A stretch of DNA of 12,029 nt from Lachnospiraceae bacterium. Lineage in GTDB: Bacteria > Bacillota > Clostridia > Oscillospirales > Ruminococcaceae. A program made the position numbers and the translations under genes. Of the stretch, positions 5,746-12,029 are shown one piece after another (position 1 is the first letter of the stretch; each line of letters starts with the position of its first letter). The stretch is taken from NCBI GenBank assembly GCA_023664705.1, contig JAMPFE010000058.1, positions 1 to 12,029 on the forward strand, written 5' to 3'. The notes under the pieces are model-generated. The model saw only the letters and a program-made list of their open reading frames with translations. It was not told the origin of the DNA and ran no database searches.

Positions 5746-6705
5746 CTAAGCTGCAAAATCCAACACCTCGATTTTAAAATCATTGTTTGTGAAATACTTA
5801 ACTATGACTTTTGCAGAACCGCTTATTACGGAAAACGTTCGGATATTTTCAAATTTGCCGAGCTGCAAAGGATCTTCACACAGCAGATAAAGCGTGTTGC
5901 CTTTTGAAAAAACAATATGCTCTCCGTCCGAAGAAATTTTATCTGCGGTAAAATTCGAGATCAATGTTGTCTGAAACGTGTCGGCGTTCAACGAAAAAAT
6001 TCCGTTTCTGTCCGAAAACAAAATACGCGAACCGTCATAGTAAATTGCGTTCGCAAAACTTGTTTCAACTGTTGCGATTTCACTGGAATAAACGTTACAG
6101 CATTTCAAATCAAGTGCGGAATCAATATAAAAAATCGTTTGTCCGTTAAACGAAAGTTGACTGTTGTAAATTCTATCGGGTATTATGCACTCAAAACGAC
6201 CGTTTTTCAGGCGATACACGCCGTCTTTTTCGTGGAACATAAAATAGAGCGTTTCGCCATCGGTAAAAAAATCGTAAATCATTTCATAGGCGGAAGAACC
6301 TCCGCTCATTACAGTTCCCAAAAAGCCGGATGAGCCATTAGCGTTCTTCGAGAATATCTTTTCGCTTATCATCGTGTTTAAGGAAAGCTTATGTATCTCC
6401 ATTTCCGAAGGAACGGAGTTTATATCGTAATAATATAGATCACTGCCGTACAGTGCCATTATGCAATCCGACTCCGAGTTCGTCCGAAACGGATCGCGCA
6501 GAAGCTTGTACATTGAACCGTCTCTCTTTGATACGGCGGTAATTCCGTTATCCGACAGGTAGTAAAATTCATCGTTTTGCGCTATGAAAAAACTGTCGCT
6601 TGCATTGTATATCACAGATTCTCTCTCGGAATCATAACATCCCGAAAACGCAAATACGATCATAAAAACCAAGCAAAAACCGAAATTTTTTATCTTACCG
6701 TGCAC
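5746..6705 (-). CDS. Lipoprotein with six-bladed propeller-like repeats
   Basis: 319 aa, last gene of the operon. The GTG at 6705 is supported by GGAGGG six bases upstream and overlaps the preceding permease gene by 11 bases. A hydrophobic signal (residues 8-20) ends in FSGC with C23 as the likely lipidated cysteine; Phe at -3 is less usual. The mature part carries about six repeats beginning with a hydrophobic-aromatic strand: DEFYYLSDNGITAVSK, DLYYYDINSV, ETLYFMFHEKDGVYRL, QTIFYIDSALDL, SRILFSDRNGIFSL and EHIVFSKGNTLYLL. This pattern recalls DUF5050-type beta-propellers. It would sit outside the membrane, anchored beside the transporter. A sensing or substrate-docking role is inferred; no enzyme motif is seen. 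Confidence 0.8.
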   Translation of the reverse strand: MHGKIKNFGFCLVFMIVFAFSGCYDSERESVIYNASDSFFIAQNDEFYYLSDNGITAVSKRDGSMYKLLRDPFRTNSESDCIMALYGSDLYYYDINSVPSEMEIHKLSLNTMISEKIFSKNANGSSGFLGTVMSGGSSAYEMIYDFFTDGETLYFMFHEKDGVYRLKNGRFECIIPDRIYNSQLSFNGQTIFYIDSALDLKCCNVYSSEIATVETSFANAIYYDGSRILFSDRNGIFSLNADTFQTTLISNFTADKISSDGEHIVFSKGNTLYLLCEDPLQLGKFENIRTFSVISGSAKVIVKYFTNNDFKIEVLDFAA

Positions 6706-7801
6706 TTTTTCCCTCCGAATAATATTTTGCTGCCGTCAAAACAGCAAAGAGAATAAACAAAATCACGAATATAATGACTGCCGCTAAAATGACAAACGGA
6801 ATTTCAGAGAACGATTGAACCGTTTTTTCTTCACCGCTTCCGGCATATAATGTCTCAAAGGCATTCCCGCGGAAATACCCTACTGCTCTGAGCAAGCCTG
6901 TCGGAAGATAGTAAGCGCCCGTAGCCGGATCGAAAACAAATTGCTGTAGAAGGCAGATCGCACTCGGAACAAATACGGCAATGATCGGTTTTCGTGTTGT
7001 TACGGTGAAAAGGATTATTAGCGCTGACACAAACAAAATTCCCAAAAATCTCAATGCTTCGGACGCTAATAATCCCTGTGCGATGGTGAGCTTATACGGA
7101 CAACCTTGAAAAAACTGAATACTTTGGATAGGATATTTCAACTCGGCAAAGCTGCCGCGTGAAGCTATTGTAAATAATTCGGCAAGCATTCTGAAGATAC
7201 CGACCGAGAGCAACATTCCGAACAGCGACAAAATCTTTCCGAGCAGCATTTTTCCGCTGTTGGGGCTTGATTTTATAAGGACTGTCATATTTGAGGATTC
7301 CTCGCTCAAAAACGTGATCGCGGTAATATAAATTGTAAAAGCGAGAAAAATAATATCCGGAATATCTCTGCCCAAACCGCCGTATTCGCCGAGCGTTATG
7401 TATCGATCTTGAATCAAGCCGCTCGCGTAATTATATTTCTCCGAAAACAAGTTGAACGCCGCCTCCCGTTCGGTTATTTCGCGGATGTTCCGATATTCCG
7501 AGAGGTATTCTTCGCGGGTGCCGTATTCGCCGTTTCTAAGCCGCGCTTCAATGGCGTACTCGGTGTTTTTTGCGTCGGTTATCAGCTCCTGCTCGTTTGA
7601 AATATATTCTTCCTTTTCGGGGGTTATTTTTCCTGCCAATTTTTCCGCGTATTCATAATAATGAAAGCGCGTCGCGTTATCTTGGAAGTTGATTTTGGGA
7701 TGCTCGGTGCTTATCATTACGATCTCCGCGAAAAAAACAATTATCAGAAGAAGCAACCCGTGCTGCTTTATCAAAACCTTTTTAAGCTCATACCCGAACA
7801 C
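6695..7801 (-). CDS. ABC-2-type permease, 368 aa, large external loop
   Basis: GTG start at 7801 with GGAGG eight bases upstream; it overlaps the other permease gene by 14 bases. Hydrophobic segments lie near residues 14-31, 148-166, 188-212, 248-268, 271-290 and 335-358, so about six helices. Residues 32-147 form one long, highly charged, probably helical extracytoplasmic domain between the first two helices. After helix 2 the motif EESSNMTVLIKSS resembles EYESGMVQLISAS in the partner permease, the cytoplasmic region expected to contact the ATPase. It would form half of a heteromeric exporter or envelope-remodelling complex. The substrate is unknown; a lantibiotic-immunity-like or polysaccharide/lipid role cannot be separated by sequence. 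Confidence 0.85.
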   Translation of the reverse strand: MFGYELKKVLIKQHGLLLLIIVFFAEIVMISTEHPKINFQDNATRFHYYEYAEKLAGKITPEKEEYISNEQELITDAKNTEYAIEARLRNGEYGTREEYLSEYRNIREITEREAAFNLFSEKYNYASGLIQDRYITLGEYGGLGRDIPDIIFLAFTIYITAITFLSEESSNMTVLIKSSPNSGKMLLGKILSLFGMLLSVGIFRMLAELFTIASRGSFAELKYPIQSIQFFQGCPYKLTIAQGLLASEALRFLGILFVSALIILFTVTTRKPIIAVFVPSAICLLQQFVFDPATGAYYLPTGLLRAVGYFRGNAFETLYAGSGEEKTVQSFSEIPFVILAAVIIFVILFILFAVLTAAKYYSEGKSAR

Positions 7802-8960
7802 GAAAACCGCCTCCTTTTTTCCTTATTATAAGCGAAATCGATATTATCAACGCGGCGCATAAAAGCGCTTGCGAGATCACAGCAGCGTAAAGCGCGATTA
7901 TCGGAACGCCGAAAAAATCATACACCTCAAAATCTTTAAGATACGCGCTCGGCGAAAACATATTGATCGGATCTAAAATGCCGCCGCGCGTTCCCGATAG
8001 TGCGATCAGACCGATCAGCGCTAAAAACGAGACTGCTGTCGACGTTATGGAATTTCGGAATATTTGCGAGAAAAGCAAAATCAACAATGCGATCGTAAAC
8101 AGCGCTAAAACTCTCAGCCCCGTAAAAACCGAGACCGCGCCTAAAAAGGAAAATCCGAACGGCGTTTTTTCAAACATCGGCGCGGAATAAAGCGGCATAT
8201 TCATTCCGTCTATCCCGTGAAAGATATTTATTCCGATCAAGTCGATCACTGTAAAATAGATCGATAAAACAGCGCAGTAAATAAACGCCGAAACTATTTT
8301 CGCGGCGGCGGTGATCCCTCTTTTTCCCGATGCGGAGATCAGTTGAACCATTCCACTTTCATACTCTGCGGAGAAAACTGCGGACAGCCCGAAAATGAGC
8401 ATTACAACGCACAGCAGCGAGGAGAGATCATACGTAAAAAACGATTCCGCCCACGCTGTAGTACGATATTCGGGAATTTTTCGCCCGTAATACATTTTTG
8501 AGATCAGTTCATTTCTGCGAGATTCAAAAAAGCAATTCAGATTTTTGTAAAAGTCAACGTTTTCATGCGCCGCTAGTGCGATTCGGTCAGACGTGTTCGG
8601 ATATGTTATGCAATAGGTCATTTCCCGCTTTATTTCAACGTTCAGCAGCGCGTAATCCCCGAAAACGTAGCCGGTATAGCGGTTTGGATCGTATTCGGTG
8701 CTGTAAATACCGTCGGCGACAATTGCCGCGAGCTCGTTCGCTTCCTTTTTTAATCTGTCTGTTTTCTCATCGGTGACCGCACCGCAAAATTTATTGTAAG
8801 CCTTGTAATATGAATCGCGGTTTTCCCCGTAAACACGGTCGTTATTGCGTCGGCACGAGTCGTTTAAGTACGCAATATTCACAACGCTCAACACCGCAAG
8901 CAATATCAAGGCAGCAAGTTTGAACCAGCTTTTGCGCATTTCATAATAAATAATTTTCAT
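7788..8960 (-). CDS. ABC-2-type permease, 390 aa, large external loop
   Basis: ATG at 8960 shares one base with the ATPase stop (TAATG), so translation is coupled; a weak GGTGA lies six bases upstream. One helix at 13-31 is followed by a long charged extracytoplasmic part (32-175) with several Tyr and four Cys (C36, C59, C117, C143). Further helices lie near 178-197, 222-246, 272-300, 306-323 and 352-379. The loop motif EYESGMVQLISASGKRG (199-215) is the likely ATPase-contacting region. The shared plan with the 368-aa permease shows the two are paralogues. It should pair with it and two ATPase copies. Substrate not predictable. Confidence 0.85.
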   Translation of the reverse strand: MKIIYYEMRKSWFKLAALILLAVLSVVNIAYLNDSCRRNNDRVYGENRDSYYKAYNKFCGAVTDEKTDRLKKEANELAAIVADGIYSTEYDPNRYTGYVFGDYALLNVEIKREMTYCITYPNTSDRIALAAHENVDFYKNLNCFFESRRNELISKMYYGRKIPEYRTTAWAESFFTYDLSSLLCVVMLIFGLSAVFSAEYESGMVQLISASGKRGITAAAKIVSAFIYCAVLSIYFTVIDLIGINIFHGIDGMNMPLYSAPMFEKTPFGFSFLGAVSVFTGLRVLALFTIALLILLFSQIFRNSITSTAVSFLALIGLIALSGTRGGILDPINMFSPSAYLKDFEVYDFFGVPIIALYAAVISQALLCAALIISISLIIRKKGGGFRVRV

Positions 8961-9817
8961 TACAGTTCACCAAATTCATACAGACAAACGTCCTCCAAGT
9001 CGGGCGCTGCCGAAACGGCATTTTCAAACGGTTTCTCATCGCTGACGATTTTGATCGTGCTTGATCCCGAGTTTGAAACCACATTTGAGACTTTGAATCT
9101 TCCCATTATATCAAGCACGTCCTTGCTTGGAACACTGCATTCCCATGCTTTTCCCGAGACCTTTGAAACGATGTCGCTTTCCGTGCCAAAGTATTTCACT
9201 TCGCCGTTATAAAGCAAAATGATCTCGTTTGCGATACACGAAATGTCGGAAACGATATGCGTCGCCAAAATCACTATCCTATCACTTCCGAGCGAAGAAA
9301 TTATATTGCGGAAACGCACTCTTTCCTTTGGATCAAGACCCGCTGTCGGTTCGTCGAAGATAAGTACGTTCGACTCGCCGATCAGCGCTTGTGCGATCCC
9401 CAACCGCTGCTTCATTCCGCCCGAATACGCGCCGATCTTTTTATTTCCCGCTTCCGACAAATTCACCATATCGAGCAGTTCTCCGCAGTATTTCTTTGAA
9501 TCTCGCGGTTTAAAATTCTTAAGAGCGCACATATATTTCAAAAATTCGTAAGCGGAATAGTTCTTGTAAAAGCTCTGATATTGCGGCAAATATCCGAGCT
9601 TATCGTGCAGTTTGCTGCCGCTCTCGTCTTTGTAAACGACCGCACCGCGATCCGGCTTCGCAAGCCCCGTGATCGTTCCAATGAGCGTGGATTTCCCTGC
9701 GCCGTTCAGTCCCAAAAGTCCGTAAACGCCTGCGTGGAAATTCAATGAAACGTTTTTGAGAGCGCATTTCTTGCCATAGATCTTTTCGATATTTTTTACC
9801 GAAAGTTCCATTCCCAT
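8960..9817 (-). CDS. ABC transporter ATP-binding protein
   Basis: 285 aa from the ATG at 9817, which lies seven bases after GGAGG (9829-9825). A TTG at 9823 is too close to that site. In this numbering the Walker A GLNGAGKST is at 36-44, Q-loop YLPQYQ near 76-81, signature YSGGMKQ at 131-137, Walker B VLIFDEPTAGLDP at 151-163 with catalytic E156, and the switch histidine in ATHI at 187. All are intact, so it is an active ATPase of the ABC-2 exporter class (CcmA/BcrA-like). A C-terminal extension of about 75 residues follows the nucleotide-binding domain, as in that class. It is 2 bases after the lipoprotein stop and powers the two permeases downstream. Confidence 0.95.
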   Translation of the reverse strand: MGMELSVKNIEKIYGKKCALKNVSLNFHAGVYGLLGLNGAGKSTLIGTITGLAKPDRGAVVYKDESGSKLHDKLGYLPQYQSFYKNYSAYEFLKYMCALKNFKPRDSKKYCGELLDMVNLSEAGNKKIGAYSGGMKQRLGIAQALIGESNVLIFDEPTAGLDPKERVRFRNIISSLGSDRIVILATHIVSDISCIANEIILLYNGEVKYFGTESDIVSKVSGKAWECSVPSKDVLDIMGRFKVSNVVSNSGSSTIKIVSDEKPFENAVSAAPDLEDVCLYEFGEL

Positions 9818-9819
9818 AT

Positions 9820-11898
9820 TCAAACCTCCGTGATTATCGATTTTGATACGCCGCCGTCCGTGACGCTCGTAATAACTTTTCCGTTGAGATATACAACAGC
9901 GGGAAATGACGGGAAAGTGTAATCGGGTATTGAAATTCTATAAGTTGCATTACCATCATACACTTTGATCTCTGCGCCCGGTTGATCTGAATCCTGTTTT
10001 TTAACAACATTGGAAACCTGAGTTACAACCACTCCGTTGTCGCATAAAATCGCATATGCACTTTCCATCGGATCTTGTGTCTTTAGGGTTACAAACTTGC
10101 CGTCCTTATACAAAACAATCTCTCCGCTTGGCTGCGCTCCGGGCATAACGTGAGCGTCCGACCAAAGCGTGATGTTTCCGACTGTCTGCGGAGAGGCGAT
10201 ACCGTCCTTACGGAAAATTTTGTGTTCGCCGCTATCTTTGATTATCCCGTAATAACTTACCGTAGCTCCGCCGGATTTTTTATTTGCGGTAAATGCGGTA
10301 TAATTATCCGCTCTTTTTATTGAGGTAAACGCCATCCCCGAACCGCCTAACGATTCCGCGTCCGCGATGACCTTAACCTCTCCGCCATCCCACGCACGGC
10401 TGCAAAACCGCATATTGCGGTCAACAAAATAAATTGCGTCCGGACCAAGATCGATAAAATCAAACGTATCGATTGTATTTTCGTCCATAAAGCTTTGCAA
10501 ATCAATGGATTTTACCACATTCATTTCCTTGTCCAGAAGCATCCCTTTCGACTCAAACGAGGATAATTCCAAACAAATCACCGAAAAGTAATCGCCGTGA
10601 GCGGATGCGGCGACAATGCTACCCAAGTCGATCTGCGCGCTTTTTGTTATATCGACGCCGTTTTTTGAGTAGAAAATACCATCGTCATTTTGATACAAGA
10701 TCCCGTTGTTAAACGTTCGGAGCACGGTTAAGCTCAGCACCGAATCAAGCGCAGGATCGGTATTGTCGATTTGCGGTTTCAAGGGTTGACTATCAAATGC
10801 GTTGTTGCTTGTTGTTTCGGAACTCGGCGTAGAGCTTGTGCTGTTATTTTCCGGCTTAGAAAACCGATCATTGGGCGCGCTGTTGTCACCTACCATTTCG
10901 GAACTCAAATCAGAATTAATCACCATAATCGAGTCGGTTTTGATCGGGTAAACATATTCGTGCGTGCTGTTCAAAGGAACGGCAACACAATACAAAAAAT
11001 TACCGATTTTAACGTCATCTATATTGATTTTTGCTTCAACTATCTTTCCGCCCTCAACCTTCACATCGAGATAATCATACTCGCCGTTAAATTTTGTAAG
11101 CGTATGATTTTTGTAAAACGAAAGTCTGTAATCCGAATTTCCGTTCGAGGCGGTATACATCGCGAGGTCAAGTTCCAAGCCGCTTCCCGAGCCGTTTATT
11201 GTAAAAGTGCGAGAATCGCTTCCCGATTGCCGAAGGCTGATGCTGTCACCAACATTGTCGCGAATCTCGTATTTTTCTTTCTGCTCGGATGTGATGATTT
11301 TTGGGGTTTCCGCTTGCAGAATACGCACGTTCTCCACATAGGAAACCGCTTTCCCGTCGATTGAAATACCGCAGCTTGCGCCCGACAGCGCCTTATGATT
11401 GTTTCCGAAAAACGGGCTGCCGGATTCGGGATAAAAATCGGGAAACAGGATCGAAATACCGCTTATCGTATGTTCTTCCAAATCGCCGTCGAATTTCGCG
11501 TCGGCATAGATCGGGATCGTTTTATCCTCATTGATCACGGTGTTGAAGCGATTCATAACGGAATAACTCTCCGACAATTCAGACGAATACCCTTGCAGAA
11601 TACCGTCGATGTATACCATCACGCCCACATCTACGGACGATTCCGAGCCTTTAAGCAGCATTGGGATATTCAGCGAATTTCTCTCAAACTCGGCTTCATC
11701 GCCGTGCAGACCAAATCCATAGGAGATTTTATGGGAAACAGTTTCGTCTGTTGAATCGTCGCCAACGCTTTTCTCAAACTGGTCGGAAATCACAGAATTT
11801 CCGCTTTCCGGAAACGTTCTCTCATCACTGTTACATCCGCTTAATACAATGCTCAAGGCGGAGATCACCGCAGCTAAAATAAATTTGTAAGTTTTCAT
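9820..11898 (-). CDS. Large two-domain lipoprotein, first gene of ABC operon
   Basis: 692 aa. The ATG at 11898 is chosen because GGGGGAAG lies just upstream and it opens a signal peptide; the frame extends further upstream (to 11988) only through the promoter. Residues 1-21 are hydrophobic and end LSGC, making C22 a textbook lipobox cysteine. Residues about 60-335 form a beta-rich domain with no recognised family. About 345-372 is a Ser/Thr/Asn linker (NNSTSSTPSSETTSNN). The remainder (about 380-692) has repeated strands such as GILYQNDDGIFYSKNG, DAIYFVDRNMRFCSRA and GEIVLYKDGKFVTL, suggesting a beta-propeller. It should be displayed on the cell surface. Gene order suggests that it works with the transporter, as sensor, scaffold or substrate receptor. 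Function unknown. Confidence 0.85.
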   Translation of the reverse strand: MKTYKFILAAVISALSIVLSGCNSDERTFPESGNSVISDQFEKSVGDDSTDETVSHKISYGFGLHGDEAEFERNSLNIPMLLKGSESSVDVGVMVYIDGILQGYSSELSESYSVMNRFNTVINEDKTIPIYADAKFDGDLEEHTISGISILFPDFYPESGSPFFGNNHKALSGASCGISIDGKAVSYVENVRILQAETPKIITSEQKEKYEIRDNVGDSISLRQSGSDSRTFTINGSGSGLELDLAMYTASNGNSDYRLSFYKNHTLTKFNGEYDYLDVKVEGGKIVEAKINIDDVKIGNFLYCVAVPLNSTHEYVYPIKTDSIMVINSDLSSEMVGDNSAPNDRFSKPENNSTSSTPSSETTSNNAFDSQPLKPQIDNTDPALDSVLSLTVLRTFNNGILYQNDDGIFYSKNGVDITKSAQIDLGSIVAASAHGDYFSVICLELSSFESKGMLLDKEMNVVKSIDLQSFMDENTIDTFDFIDLGPDAIYFVDRNMRFCSRAWDGGEVKVIADAESLGGSGMAFTSIKRADNYTAFTANKKSGGATVSYYGIIKDSGEHKIFRKDGIASPQTVGNITLWSDAHVMPGAQPSGEIVLYKDGKFVTLKTQDPMESAYAILCDNGVVVTQVSNVVKKQDSDQPGAEIKVYDGNATYRISIPDYTFPSFPAVVYLNGKVITSVTDGGVSKSIITEV

Positions 11899-11927
11899 CT
11901 TTCTTCCCCCAATTACACAAACAACAT

Positions 11928-11947
11928 CGGCGAGTTCCGTCTCGCCG
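11928..11947 (-). promoter_or_regulatory. Hairpin in the operon leader
   Basis: CGGCGAG and CTCGCCG form a perfect GC-rich 7-bp stem with a 6-base loop. With a start near 11953 the hairpin begins within the first few bases of the mRNA and leaves the ribosome site about 20 bases further free. It may protect the 5' end. There is no T-run, so it is not a terminator. Confidence 0.6.
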
Positions 11948-11959
11948 CTCTTGTTCTCA

Positions 11960-11988
11960 AGTATAACACAAGATAATCCCCCTGTCAA
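11960..11988 (-). promoter_or_regulatory. Promoter of the five-gene ABC/lipoprotein operon
   Basis: Read on the minus strand, TTGACA (11988-11983) and TATACT (11965-11960) have a 17-base spacer. Transcription would start near 11953, giving a leader of about 55 nt. Upstream, the word AAGTTTGG (plus strand) occurs at 11999-12006 and 12019-12026, and a second TTGACA lies at 12020-12015. These may be a regulator site. Confidence 0.8.
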
Positions 11989-12029
11989 GTTTTTGGGAAA
12001 GTTTGGACGTATTTTGTCAAGTTTGGTAA

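Noticed and set aside
10771..11364. 197-aa plus-strand frame
   Set aside because: It lies entirely opposite the 692-aa lipoprotein, with no ribosome site or recognisable motif.
11899..11988. 30-residue N-terminal extension of the large lipoprotein
   Set aside because: It would be translated from the promoter and leader hairpin and would bury the signal peptide. The ATG at 11898 has its own ribosome site.

Overview
The window looks like part of a low-to-mid GC Firmicutes (Clostridia, Oscillospiraceae/Ruminococcus-like) chromosome. The evidence is strong AGGAGG-type ribosome sites, sigma-A promoters with 17-nt spacers, protein families typical of gut Clostridia (large serine recombinase, Phd/Doc, PDDEXK_2 'transposase'), and GTG starts behind good Shine-Dalgarno sites. 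The assignment rests on style and families and cannot be made to species.

Left part (1-1084): the GC-richer tail of a mobile element. It holds the C-terminal end of a large serine recombinase, then a 44-aa overlapping small ORF and a protein with two tandem ribbon-helix-helix-like units and an acidic Met-rich tail. All three are chained by overlaps.

AT-rich islet (about 1140-3740): a consensus promoter drives a short leader or small RNA ending at a hairpin. A two-gene unit follows, made of a basic 97-aa orphan protein and a complete HD-domain dGTP triphosphohydrolase. Three related sites (AAAATCTTTTT followed by a hairpin) lie at the two edges and in the middle. About 380 bases of broken coding remnant lie between the second and third. 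The base composition and repeats suggest a transferred cargo cassette. A phage-defence role for the dGTPase is plausible but inferred.

Gene graveyard (3740-5670): a Phd/YefM-Doc toxin-antitoxin pair broken by a stop and frameshifts and truncated, a long non-coding stretch with short dispersed repeats, an array of four consecutive hairpins, and a PDDEXK_2/Rpn-type nuclease pseudogene with in-frame stops. Both pseudogenes keep near-identical intact promoters.

Right part (5746-11988, minus strand): an intact five-gene operon with one clear promoter and a hairpin-bearing leader. Its order is 692-aa lipoprotein, ABC-2 ATPase, 390-aa permease, 368-aa permease, 319-aa lipoprotein. The genes overlap or nearly touch. 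Both permeases have unusually large extracytoplasmic loops, and both lipoproteins have beta-propeller-like repeats. The products probably form one envelope complex of unknown substrate. This operon and the dGTPase pair are the two best candidates for an undescribed system here.
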